Shown here: piece by piece, positions 1 through 6,620 of the stretch | Layout: each line of letters starts with the position of its first letter | Position numbering within the stretch: the first letter of the stretch is position 1 | Assembly (NCBI GenBank): GCA_034926235.1 | Contig: JAYFRE010000150.1 | Coordinates: 1-19,859 of the forward strand | Direction of reading: 5' to 3' | From: JAYFRE01 sp034926235 | Lineage (GTDB): Bacteria > Pseudomonadota > Alphaproteobacteria > Rhodospirillales > Magnetospirillaceae | DNA length: 19,859 nt | The notes under the pieces: model-generated | The model's database searches: none | The model's input: only the letters and a program-made list of their open reading frames with translations | Told to the model about the DNA's origin: nothing | Position numbers and translations under genes: made by a program

Positions 1-137
1 TGTCCGGCAAGGATCGCCAGCGGGTTGGGCAGGTCGCTGCCGAAATCCGCGCTTTCCGGGGTCCCGAGCCCTATAAGGGCAAGGGCGTCAAGTACGAAAC
101 CGAAACCATCCTCCGCAAGGAAGGAAAGAAGAAGTAG
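1..137 (+). CDS. rplF: 50S ribosomal protein L6, C-terminal fragment
   Basis: The reading frame is open from base 3 to the TAG at 135-137 and gives about 44 residues. It contains the L6 C-terminal signature 'RAFRGPEPYKGKGVKY' followed by a lysine-rich end (GKKK). L6 is a primary 23S rRNA-binding protein near the factor-binding centre of the large subunit. The start lies left of the window. The stop is 9 bases before rplR, as expected for the rplF-rplR-rpsE order of the spc operon. Confidence 0.95.
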   Translation, partial: SGKDRQRVGQVAAEIRAFRGPEPYKGKGVKYETETILRKEGKKK

Positions 138-146
138 GGCCGCGCC

Positions 147-509
147 ATGTTGTCGTCGAAAGAGCTTTTCCTGCGCCGTCAGCAGCGCAACCGCTATACT
201 CTCAGGAAGAAGGCGGGCAATCGCCCGCGTCTTTCGGTGTTCCGTTCGTCCAAGCATATCTACGTCCAGGTCATCGACGATGCCAAGGGGGCCACGCTGG
301 CCGCCGCTTCGTCGCTCGACGGCGCGCTGAAGAGCGAGCTGAAGACCGGTGCGGATATCGCCGCCGCCACTTTGGTCGGCAAGCTGATCGCTGAACGGGC
401 GCTCAAGGCGGGCATCACCGAGGTGGTGTTCGACCGTGGGGGTTATATCTATCATGGTCGGGTCAAGGCCCTGGCCGATGCGGCCCGCGAAGGCGGGCTG
501 TCCTTCTGA
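147..509 (+). CDS. rplR: 50S ribosomal protein L18
   Basis: This 120-residue protein has the usual L18 length. L18 binds 5S rRNA and helps place it in the central protuberance. Visible hallmarks are the basic N-terminus (LRRQQRNRYTLRKK), the 'RPRLSVFRSSKHIYVQVIDD' strand and the C-terminal 'FDRGGYIYHGRVKALADAAREGG' region shared by bacterial L18, read here in two parts around the Gly-Gly. The ATG at 147 follows rplF by 9 bases without a strong Shine-Dalgarno sequence, which suggests translational coupling. The stop at 507-509 is directly joined to the Shine-Dalgarno of rpsE. Confidence 0.97.
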   Translation: MLSSKELFLRRQQRNRYTLRKKAGNRPRLSVFRSSKHIYVQVIDDAKGATLAAASSLDGALKSELKTGADIAAATLVGKLIAERALKAGITEVVFDRGGYIYHGRVKALADAAREGGLSF

Positions 510-523
510 AGGATCGAGAGCAT

Positions 524-1141
524 ATGGCACGCAATCCTAATTCCGAGCGCGGAGAGCGGCAGGGCCGCGAGCGCGGCGAGCGTGGCTCGCGCGGCCAGCG
601 TCCCGAGTCGAGAGACCGCGAGGAGAGCGATCTCGTCGATAAGCTGGTCCATATCAACCGTGTCGCCAAGGTGGTCAAGGGCGGCCGTCGCTTCGCCTTC
701 GCGGCTCTGGTCGTCGTCGGCGACGCCAAGGGCCGTGTCGGCTATGGTTCCGGCAAGGCCCGCGAGGTCCCGGAAGCCATCCGCAAGGCGACCGAGCAGG
801 CCAAGCGCAATATGATCCGCGTCGCCCTGCGCGAGGGGCGGACCCTGCATCACGACGCGAACGGCCATTTCGGCGCCGGTCGCGTGGTGCTGCGCGCCGC
901 TCCGGCCGGTACCGGCATCATCGCCGGCGGCCCGATGCGTGCGGTGTTCGAGACCATGGGCGTCCAGGACGTCGTGGCGAAGTGCATCGGCACCTCGAAC
1001 CCGCATAACATGGTCAAGGCGACCTTTGACGCCCTGACCGGCGTTTCCAGCCCGCGCGCCATCGCCGCCAAGCGTGGCCGCAAGGTTGGCGATATCGTCG
1101 GACGCCGTGACGGCGTCGCCGCGGTTGCCAAGGAGGCCTGA
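524..1141 (+). CDS. rpsE: 30S ribosomal protein S5 with RG/RE-rich N-terminal extension
   Basis: This 205-residue S5 protein acts at the mRNA entry and decoding region of the small subunit. The conserved core begins near residue 36 (DLVDKLVHINRVAKVVKGG) and carries the double-stranded-RNA-binding motif 'GGRRFAFAALVVVGD', followed by 'GRVGYGSGKAREVPEAI' and the C-terminal 'GTSNPHNMVKATFDAL' segment. Residues 1 to about 35 are a charged low-complexity tract rich in Arg, Gly and Glu that is absent from the E. coli protein (about 167 aa). N-terminal tails on S5 are known in alphaproteobacteria, so this is probably genuine. Start choice is supported by AAGGA at 509-513, about 10 bases before the ATG. 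Confidence 0.97.
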   Translation: MARNPNSERGERQGRERGERGSRGQRPESRDREESDLVDKLVHINRVAKVVKGGRRFAFAALVVVGDAKGRVGYGSGKAREVPEAIRKATEQAKRNMIRVALREGRTLHHDANGHFGAGRVVLRAAPAGTGIIAGGPMRAVFETMGVQDVVAKCIGTSNPHNMVKATFDALTGVSSPRAIAAKRGRKVGDIVGRRDGVAAVAKEA

Positions 1142-1146
1142 TCGTC

Positions 1147-1332
1147 ATGGCGAAGAAGACCATCAAGGTGACCCAGACGGGCAGCCCCATCGGCCGCCCC
1201 GAGGAACAGCGGGCGACTCTGGTCGGGCTGGGCCTGAACAAGATGCATCGCACCCGCGAGCTCGAAGATACGCCCGCCGTCCGCGGCATGATCGACAAGG
1301 TGCGCCATCTCGTGCGCATCGACGGGGAATGA
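1147..1332 (+). CDS. rpmD: 50S ribosomal protein L30
   Basis: This 61-residue protein has the usual bacterial L30 length. The N-terminal strand 'KTIKVTQTGSPIGRP' and the 'LVGLGLNKMHRTRELEDTPAVRGMI' helix-loop are characteristic; the run is split here by family convention at Gly-Leu. L30 sits on the large subunit near 5S rRNA. The gene is 5 bases after rpsE and 3 bases before rplO, in the standard rpsE-rpmD-rplO order, and has no transcription signals of its own. Confidence 0.97.
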   Translation: MAKKTIKVTQTGSPIGRPEEQRATLVGLGLNKMHRTRELEDTPAVRGMIDKVRHLVRIDGE

Positions 1333-1335
1333 GAG

Positions 1336-1821
1336 ATGAAACTCAACGAACTTCGCGATAATCCGGGCGCGCACAAGATCAAGAAGCGCGTCGGCCGCGG
1401 TATCGGTTCGGGCAAGGGCAAGACGGCCGGTCGCGGCGTCAAGGGCCAGAGCTCCCGTACCGGCGTGGCCATCAACGGCTTTGAAGGCGGTCAGATGCCG
1501 ATCTACCGCCGTCTGCCGAAGCGGGGCTTCAACGCCCTGTCGCGCAAGGACTACGTCCTGGTCAATCTCGACCGGCTGCAGCGGGCGGTCGATAATGGCC
1601 GTCTGGACGTCGCCCAGACGGTCACCGCCGAGGCCCTGGTCAAGGCTGGCCTGGTCAGCGCGGTCAAGGACGGCGTGCGCCTTCTGGGGCGCGGCGCGCT
1701 GACGGCTTGCCTGACCATCGAGGTCGCGGGCGTTACGGCCTCTGCGCGTGAGGCGGTTGAAAAGGCGGGCGGCAAGGTCATCGTCCTTGGCGCCGGTGCG
1801 GTTGAAGAGAGCGCTCCCTAA
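1336..1821 (+). CDS. rplO: 50S ribosomal protein L15
   Basis: This 161-residue L15 protein is a late-assembling large-subunit component. The Gly/Lys/Arg-rich N-terminal arm (KKRVGRGIGSGKGKTAGRG) penetrates rRNA, and 'FEGGQMPIYRRLPKRGF' is the family signature. The globular C-terminal part ends 'AREAVEKAGGKVIVLG'. The ATG follows the rpmD stop by 3 bases, with GGGGA at 1324-1328 inside the end of rpmD as the likely Shine-Dalgarno. secY follows after 48 bases. Confidence 0.97.
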   Translation: MKLNELRDNPGAHKIKKRVGRGIGSGKGKTAGRGVKGQSSRTGVAINGFEGGQMPIYRRLPKRGFNALSRKDYVLVNLDRLQRAVDNGRLDVAQTVTAEALVKAGLVSAVKDGVRLLGRGALTACLTIEVAGVTASAREAVEKAGGKVIVLGAGAVEESAP

Positions 1822-1869
1822 CCGGAGCCTCTCGACCGACCTTTTCTGTCAGGTATCCGGGGAGACGTA

Positions 1870-3213
1870 ATGGCATCCGCCGCCGAACAGCTCGCATCCA
1901 GTTTCAATCTGGGTGTTCTTTCCAAAGCCACCGAGCTTAAGAAGCGCATCTGGTTTACGCTGGGTGCGCTGGTGATCTATCGGTTGGGAACCTGGATTCC
2001 CGTTCCCGGCATCGATCCCCATATCCTGGCTGATATCTTCAAGCAGACCGGCAGCGGCATCCTGGGGATGTTCGACATGTTCGCGGGCGGCGCGTTGTCG
2101 CGCATGACGATCTTCGCCCTGAACATCATGCCCTACATCTCCGCCTCGATCATCATGCAGCTCTTGACGACTGTGGTGCCGAGCCTGGAGGCGATCAAGA
2201 AGGAAGGCGAGGCGGGACGCAAACGGATCAACCAATATACCCGTTTGGGCACCGTCGCCATCGCCGCCGTTCAGGCCTACGGTATCGCCGTCGGTCTTGA
2301 AAGCATGGGCGGCGGCGGGCCTTCGGCCGTGTTCGATCCGGGCATGTTCTTCCGCTTCACCACCGTGATTACGCTGGTCGGCGGCACCATGTTCCTGATG
2401 TGGCTGGGCGAACAGATCACCGCGCGCGGCGTCGGCAACGGCATTTCGCTGATCATCTTCGCCGGCATCGTCGCCAATCTGCCCCACGCCGTCGCCGGCA
2501 CCCTGGAACTGGGGCGCACCGGCGCCCTGTCGGCGGCGCTGATCATCTTCCTGATCGTGATGGCGGTCGCGATCATCGCCTTTATCGTGTTCATGGAACG
2601 CGCCCAGCGGCGCATCATCGTGCAGTATCCGAAGCGCCAGGTCGGCAACAAGACCTATGGCGGCGAATCGAGCCATCTGCCTTTGAAGCTGAACACGTCC
2701 GGCGTTATCCCGCCGATCTTCGCCAGCTCGATCCTGCTGATGCCGATCACGGTGGCCAGCTTCATGGCCGGATCGGGACCGGAATGGATGAGTACGCTGA
2801 CCGCCCTGATGGGGCGTGGACAGCCGCTCTATCTGGCCATCTATATGGGGCTGATTCTTTTCTTCGCGTTCTTCTATACCGCCGTGGTCTTCAACCCGGT
2901 CGATACGGCGGACAATTTGAAGAAGCATGGCGGCTTTATCCCCGGCATCCGTCCGGGCAAGAACACCGCGGACTATCTCGACTATGTGCTGACGCGCCTG
3001 ACTGTGGTCGGCGCCATCTATCTCGCCGGGATATCGGTTCTGCCGGAAATTCTGATCAGCCGTCTTCAGGTTCCGTTCTATTTCGGCGGCACCAGCCTTC
3101 TGATCGTGGTCACGGTGACCATCGACACGGTCGGACAGATCCAGTCGCATTTGCTTGCGCACCAATATGAGGGTCTGATCAAAAAGGCTAAGCTGCGCGG
3201 CAAAAGAGGCTAG
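1870..3213 (+). CDS. secY: Protein translocase channel subunit SecY
   Basis: This 447-residue integral inner-membrane protein forms the protein-conducting pore of the Sec translocon. The N-terminal 'LGTWIPVPGI' segment, the plug region (about residues 62-75), the 'NIMPYISASIIMQLLT' signature (about 85-100) and the 'FNPVDTADNLKKHGGFIPGI' C5 loop (341-360) are all present. Arg361 follows that loop and corresponds to the arginine needed for SecA-dependent translocation. Ten hydrophobic spans are apparent. GGGGAG at 1858-1863 supports the ATG at 1870. adk starts 3 bases after the stop, so the two are likely coupled. Confidence 0.98.
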   Translation: MASAAEQLASSFNLGVLSKATELKKRIWFTLGALVIYRLGTWIPVPGIDPHILADIFKQTGSGILGMFDMFAGGALSRMTIFALNIMPYISASIIMQLLTTVVPSLEAIKKEGEAGRKRINQYTRLGTVAIAAVQAYGIAVGLESMGGGGPSAVFDPGMFFRFTTVITLVGGTMFLMWLGEQITARGVGNGISLIIFAGIVANLPHAVAGTLELGRTGALSAALIIFLIVMAVAIIAFIVFMERAQRRIIVQYPKRQVGNKTYGGESSHLPLKLNTSGVIPPIFASSILLMPITVASFMAGSGPEWMSTLTALMGRGQPLYLAIYMGLILFFAFFYTAVVFNPVDTADNLKKHGGFIPGIRPGKNTADYLDYVLTRLTVVGAIYLAGISVLPEILISRLQVPFYFGGTSLLIVVTVTIDTVGQIQSHLLAHQYEGLIKKAKLRGKRG

Positions 3214-3216
3214 GGG

Positions 3217-3957
3217 ATGCATCTGATCCTGTTGGGACCGCCCGGAGGCGGCAAGGGGACCCAGGCTAAGCGCCTGGAAGAGGATTACGGGCTGGTTCAG
3301 CTTTCAACAGGTGACATGCTGCGTGCGGCGGTGGCGTCGGGAAGCGAGATCGGCAAGAAGGCCAAGGCCGTGATGGATGCGGGCAAGCTGGTGTCGGACG
3401 ATATCGTCATCGGCATCATCGCCGAGCGCATGCGCAATCTGGGCGACGCCAAGGGGGCCATTCTGGATGGCTTCCCGCGGACCGTGGCCCAGGCCGAGGC
3501 TTTGGACAAGATGATGGCCGAGAATGGCGAGAAGATCGATCTCGCGATCGAGGTCCAGGTGCCCGACAGTCTGATCGTCGAGCGCATCACGGGCCGGTTC
3601 TCCTGCGCTAAATGCGGCGCCGGTTATCATGACAAGTTTCAGCGTCCCAAGGTGGACGGGGTGTGCGATTCTTGCGGCGGGACCGAGTTCCTGCGCCGCA
3701 AGGACGACAATGCGGAGACGGTGAGCTCACGGCTTGCCGCCTACCACGAGCAGACCGCCCCGCTTCTGCCCTACTATGGCGCGAAAGGTGTCCTTGCGAT
3801 TGTGGACGGAACCTTGCCCATCGGTACGGTTACGGCTCGTCTCAAGGAACTCATTGATGGTGTCAAGGCTGATTGTCAGGGCGTCGAATCGCCCTATAAT
3901 CGCCCACCTTTGTTTCCCGGCCTCATGAGGGGCAGGGCGTTTGTTCTATTTCGGTGA
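3217..3957 (+). CDS. adk: Adenylate kinase, zinc-type LID, with C-terminal tail
   Basis: This 246-residue enzyme interconverts ATP + AMP and 2 ADP. The P-loop 'GPPGGGKGT' is at residues 7-15, the AMP-binding 'DGFPRT' at about 84-89, and the LID contains four cysteines (C130, C133, C150, C153; CX2C-X16-CX2C) typical of zinc-stabilised long-form kinases. The normal fold appears to end near residue 217 (ELIDGVKA). The last 29 or so residues do not resemble the family and coincide with a promoter for the downstream genes (TTGTCA 3873-3878, TATAAT 3895-3900). The tail may therefore be a by-product of regulatory DNA, or of a lost stop codon. The stop is 11 bases before rpsM. Confidence 0.96.
   Translation: MHLILLGPPGGGKGTQAKRLEEDYGLVQLSTGDMLRAAVASGSEIGKKAKAVMDAGKLVSDDIVIGIIAERMRNLGDAKGAILDGFPRTVAQAEALDKMMAENGEKIDLAIEVQVPDSLIVERITGRFSCAKCGAGYHDKFQRPKVDGVCDSCGGTEFLRRKDDNAETVSSRLAAYHEQTAPLLPYYGAKGVLAIVDGTLPIGTVTARLKELIDGVKADCQGVESPYNRPPLFPGLMRGRAFVLFR
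3873..3900 (+). promoter_or_regulatory. Near-consensus sigma-70 promoter within adk, for the rpsM-rpsK-rpoA-rplQ unit
   Basis: A -35 box TTGTCA (3873-3878, one mismatch to TTGACA) and a perfect -10 box TATAAT (3895-3900) are separated by 16 bp. Both lie in the non-conserved tail of adk, 69 bases before the GTG of rpsM. A perfect -10 hexamer is rare by chance in DNA this GC-rich. The inference is that the alpha operon has its own start site here besides read-through from spc. Confidence 0.7.
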
Positions 3958-3968
3958 AGGAGTAAGCG

Positions 3969-4346
3969 GTGGCGCGTATCGCTGGCGTAAATATCCCGAC
4001 TAATAAGCGGGTTGAGATCGCGCTGACCTATATTCACGGGATCGGCCAGACCAAGGCTCGGCAGATCATCGAGAAGGTCGGCATTCCGGAGGATCGGCGG
4101 GTTAATCAGCTCTCCGATGATGATGTGCTGAAGATTCGTGAGCTGATTGACCGCGAATATCATGTCGAGGGCGACCTCCGGCGTGAAGTTGCGATGAATA
4201 TCAAGCGGCTGATGGATCTGGGCTGTTATCGTGGTCTGCGTCACCGGCGCGGTCTGCCGGTCCATGGGCAGCGGACCCACACCAATGCCCGTACCCGTAA
4301 GGGTCCCGCCAAGCCGATCGCCGGCAAGAAGAAGGTTACGAAGTAG
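3969..4346 (+). CDS. rpsM: 30S ribosomal protein S13
   Basis: This 125-residue protein of the small-subunit head contacts the large subunit through the B1 bridges and P-site tRNA with its basic tail. It begins at a GTG (MARIAGVNIPTNKRVEIALTY). The Shine-Dalgarno sequence GAAGGAG (3956-3962) overlaps the adk stop. The helix-two-turn-helix 'IHGIGQTKARQI' and the C-terminal signature 'GLRHRRGLPVHGQRTHTNAR' are present, and the end is lysine-rich. It is the first gene of the alpha operon; rpmJ, which precedes rpsM in many gammaproteobacteria, is absent. Confidence 0.97.
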   Translation: MARIAGVNIPTNKRVEIALTYIHGIGQTKARQIIEKVGIPEDRRVNQLSDDDVLKIRELIDREYHVEGDLRREVAMNIKRLMDLGCYRGLRHRRGLPVHGQRTHTNARTRKGPAKPIAGKKKVTK

Positions 4347-4347
4347 T

Positions 4348-4740
4348 ATGGCTAAGCCCGCCACTCAGCGTCCCCGCCGGCGCGAACGCAAAAATATTTC
4401 CGCCGGCGTGGCCCATGTGAACGCCACGTTCAACAACACCATGATCACGATCACCGACGCGCAGGGCAATACGATCGCCTGGTCGTCCTCGGGCATGCAG
4501 GGCTTCAAGGGCTCGCGCAAATCGACGCCCTACGCCGCGCAGGTCGCGGCCGAGGATGCCGGCCGCAAGGCCGCCGAGCATGGCATGCGTACGTTGGAAG
4601 TCGAGGTCAAGGGGCCTGGCGCCGGGCGTGAATCGGCGCTGCGCGCGCTGCAGTCCGTCGGTTTCGCCATCACCTCGATCCGCGACGTTACTCCGATCCC
4701 GCACAATGGCTGCCGTCCGCGCAAGCGCCGGCGGGTCTAA
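4348..4740 (+). CDS. rpsK: 30S ribosomal protein S11
   Basis: This 130-residue protein of the small-subunit platform lies next to the mRNA exit and the Shine-Dalgarno helix. Visible motifs are 'HVNATFNNTMITITD', 'SSGMQGFKGSRKSTPYAAQ' and the C-terminal 'PHNGCRPRKRRRV'. The ATG at 4348 is one base after the rpsM stop, and GAAGAAGG at the end of rpsM can serve as Shine-Dalgarno. An upstream in-frame ATG at 4231 exists inside rpsM, but the residues it would add do not resemble S11, so 4348 is chosen. Confidence 0.97.
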   Translation: MAKPATQRPRRRERKNISAGVAHVNATFNNTMITITDAQGNTIAWSSSGMQGFKGSRKSTPYAAQVAAEDAGRKAAEHGMRTLEVEVKGPGAGRESALRALQSVGFAITSIRDVTPIPHNGCRPRKRRRV

Positions 4741-4761
4741 GGGATCTTTGCGGTATTTCTT

Positions 4762-4798
4762 GGCGCACCGCCGGTCCGAACGGGCCGGCGGCAGTGCC
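4762..4798 (+). promoter_or_regulatory. Long GC-rich hairpin in the rpsK-rpoA gap
   Basis: Within the 110-base gap, 4768-4777 pairs with 4782-4791 (10 bp, one G-U wobble, loop GAAC). An outer helix, 4762-4766 with 4794-4798, continues it across a small internal loop. No T-run follows, so it is not a standard intrinsic terminator. It may affect mRNA processing or stability, or the RpoA-to-ribosomal-protein ratio. Whether it is functional is not shown by the sequence. Confidence 0.5.
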
Positions 4799-4850
4799 GT
4801 TGCAGTTGGGACGGCTTTCGCCGTTCTCCCCCAGGCATGAGGCGACGCTC

Positions 4851-5867
4851 GTGATTCAACGTAACTGGCAAGAACTGATCAAACCGAACAAGCTCGTCAT
4901 CGAATCCGGCGCGGATGCGGCGCGTAGCGCCACGGTGATCGCCGAGCCTCTGGAACGGGGCTTCGGCCTGACTTTGGGCAACGCCCTGCGTCGGGTTCTG
5001 TTGTCGTCGTTGCAGGGGGCGGCCGTCACGGCCATCCAGATCGACGGCGTGCTGCACGAGTTCTCGTCGATCCCCGGCGTGCGCGAAGATGTCACCGACA
5101 TCATCCTCAACGTCAAAACGCTGGGTCTGCGGATGCATGGCGAAGGGCCGAAGCGGATGACGCTGAAGGCCGCCGGCCCCGGCGAAGTGCGCGCCAAGCA
5201 GATCGAGACCGGCCATGACATCGAGATCATGGACCCTGAATTGGTGCTGTGCACCCTGGACCAGGGCGCGGTGCTGAACATGGAACTGACCGTCGAGACG
5301 GGCAAAGGCTATGTTCCGGCGGCGCAGAACCGGACCGAGGATTCGCCGATCGGATTGATCCCGATCGATGCGATCTTCTCGCCGATCCGCCGGGTCGCCT
5401 ACAAGGTCGATAACACCCGCGTCGGCCAGGTCACCGATTATGACCGGCTGTCGATGCAGATCGAGACCAACGGCGCGGTGACGCCGGAGGACGCCGTGGC
5501 CCTGGCCGCGCGGATCCTTCAGCATCAGTTGCAGCTGTTCATCAATTTCGACGAGCCGCAGATCGTTACCGAGGAAGAGAAGAAGGACGAACTGCCCTTC
5601 AACAAGAACCTCCTGCGCAAGGTGGACGAGTTGGAGCTGTCGGTCCGTTCGGCCAACTGCCTCAAGAACGACAACATCATCTATATCGGCGATCTGGTCC
5701 AGAAGACCGAAGCCGAGATGCTGCGCACGCCGAATTTCGGCCGCAAATCCTTGAACGAGATCAAGGAAGTGCTGGCGACCATGCAGCTTCATCTCGGCAT
5801 GGAAATCCCGAATTGGCCGCCCGAGAATATCGAGGAACTGGCCAAGAAGCTGGAAGAGCCCTACTAA
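4851..5867 (+). CDS. rpoA: RNA polymerase subunit alpha
   Basis: This 338-residue subunit dimerises to seed RNA polymerase assembly and contacts UP elements and activators through its C-terminal domain. The N-terminal domain carries 'LERGFGLTLGNALRRVLLSS' and the conserved 'EFSSIPGVREDVTDIILN' loop. A linker leads to the C-terminal domain from about residue 258 (ELELSVRSANCLKND ... TPNFGRKSLNEIKEVL). The GTG at 4851 is chosen because translation then begins 'MIQRNWQELIKPNKL', the usual alphaproteobacterial start, giving the family length. An upstream ATG at 4794 would add 19 unrelated residues and lies just past the hairpin in the gap. Confidence 0.97.
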   Translation: MIQRNWQELIKPNKLVIESGADAARSATVIAEPLERGFGLTLGNALRRVLLSSLQGAAVTAIQIDGVLHEFSSIPGVREDVTDIILNVKTLGLRMHGEGPKRMTLKAAGPGEVRAKQIETGHDIEIMDPELVLCTLDQGAVLNMELTVETGKGYVPAAQNRTEDSPIGLIPIDAIFSPIRRVAYKVDNTRVGQVTDYDRLSMQIETNGAVTPEDAVALAARILQHQLQLFINFDEPQIVTEEEKKDELPFNKNLLRKVDELELSVRSANCLKNDNIIYIGDLVQKTEAEMLRTPNFGRKSLNEIKEVLATMQLHLGMEIPNWPPENIEELAKKLEEPY

Positions 5868-5883
5868 GGTTCCGATCTTTCCC

Positions 5884-5905
5884 AGCCCGCCGGTTAAGGC
5901 GGGCT
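5884..5905. other. Perfect 8-bp hairpin between rpoA and rplQ
   Basis: AGCCCGCC (5884-5891), loop GGTTAA, then GGCGGGCT (5898-5905) begins 16 bases after the rpoA stop. The stem would be stable, but no T-run follows on either strand. It could slow RNA polymerase or protect the rpoA 3' end. The rest of the 182-base gap to rplQ has smaller dyads, including TGGTC-C-GACCA at 5948-5958, and no clear promoter. Confidence 0.5.
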
Positions 5906-6034
5906 AGGAGAGGGAACAGGGTTGAAAAGATTACGACAGGACCAAGGTGGTCCGACCATGGCGTGCCGATCGTGAAAAGGGCGTCCGTGGAGAGCAATCG
6001 GTTCTCGGGCCAAAGCACTGAGACCAAGCGATAG

Positions 6035-6046
6035 AAGGAGGTGATC
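6035..6046 (+). promoter_or_regulatory. Full-length Shine-Dalgarno sequence of rplQ
   Basis: AAGGAGGTGATC is complementary to the whole 3' end of 16S rRNA over 12 bases. The AGGAGG core (6036-6041) ends 8 bases before the ATG at 6050. This selects 6050 over the in-frame GTG at 6041, which lies within the site. Confidence 0.85.
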
Positions 6047-6049
6047 GTC

Positions 6050-6466
6050 ATGCGTCACGGAATGTCCGGCCGCAAGCTGAACCGTAAAACCCAGGCCCGC
6101 AAGGCGTTGTTCGCGGCTCTGGCCCATGGTCTGTTCAAGCATGAGCAGATCACCACGACCCTGCCCAAAGCCAAGGATCTGCGTCCCATCGCCGAAAAGC
6201 TCATTACCCTGGGCAAGCGCGGCGACCTTCACGCCCGCCGTCAGGCGCTGGCCGTGATCAAGGACGAAAAGATCGTCGGCAAGCTGTTCACGACCCTGGC
6301 CGACCGCTACAAAGAGCGTCAGGGCGGCTATACGCGCGTCTTGAAGGCGGGTTTCCGCTATGGCGACGCCGCTCCGATGGCGATCATCGAGCTGATCGAC
6401 CGCGACGTGAGCGCCAAGGGCAAGGATAGCGGTCCGGTTCAGGTGGCCGCGTCGGACGAAGAGTAA
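6050..6466 (+). CDS. rplQ: 50S ribosomal protein L17
   Basis: This 138-residue L17 protein of the large subunit sits near the polypeptide exit side. The N-terminus 'MRHGMSGRKLNRKTQARKAL' is the family signature, and 'LITLGKRGDLHARRQAL' and 'GGYTRVLKAGFRYGDAAPMAIIEL' further identify it, the latter interrupted in some relatives. It is the last gene of the alpha operon, separated from rpoA by 182 bases and provided with an unusually complete ribosome binding site. Two hairpins, the second followed by a T-rich tract, come straight after its stop. Confidence 0.97.
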   Translation: MRHGMSGRKLNRKTQARKALFAALAHGLFKHEQITTTLPKAKDLRPIAEKLITLGKRGDLHARRQALAVIKDEKIVGKLFTTLADRYKERQGGYTRVLKAGFRYGDAAPMAIIELIDRDVSAKGKDSGPVQVAASDEE

Positions 6467-6480
6467 AAACGCACATCCCC

Positions 6481-6508
6481 GTTCGTTTCATCAATCTGAT
6501 GAACGAAT
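6481..6508. other. 12-bp imperfect hairpin after rplQ
   Basis: GTTCGTTTCATCA (6481-6493) pairs with TGATGAACGAAT (6497-6508) across a 3-base loop, with one bulged T and one G-T pair at the base. It stands 14 bases after the rplQ stop and just before the intrinsic terminator. It may stabilise the 3' end or act as a first pause. Confidence 0.5.
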
Positions 6509-6531
6509 GGCGGAAACGTGATGGTATGAGG

Positions 6532-6564
6532 GCAGCCCCCGCATGGGGGCTGCTCTTTCATTTT
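6532..6564 (+). terminator. Rho-independent terminator of the ribosomal block
   Basis: GCAGCCCCC (6532-6540), loop GCAT, then GGGGGCTGC (6545-6553) make a perfect 9-bp stem. It is followed directly by the T-rich tract TCTTTCATTTT (6554-6564). It ends the spc-alpha transcript before the protease gene. Confidence 0.88.
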
Positions 6565-6620
6565 GTGGGTGCTAAACTGCGGCCTCTTCCGCGCATATCC
6601 GAAAGAATCTGGACCCGCTC

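Noticed and set aside
1849..3222. 457-codon open frame on the minus strand opposite secY
   Set aside because: It is the complement of a certain gene and gives a His/Asp/Gln-rich protein with no recognisable fold, as is usual for antisense frames in GC-rich DNA.
4794..4850. Upstream ATG start for rpoA at 4794
   Set aside because: The 19 extra residues do not resemble any RpoA N-terminus; the GTG at 4851 gives the family start and length.
5884..5905. Intrinsic terminator after rpoA
   Set aside because: The stem is good but no T-run follows on either strand and rplQ is normally cotranscribed with rpoA, so it is listed as a hairpin only.
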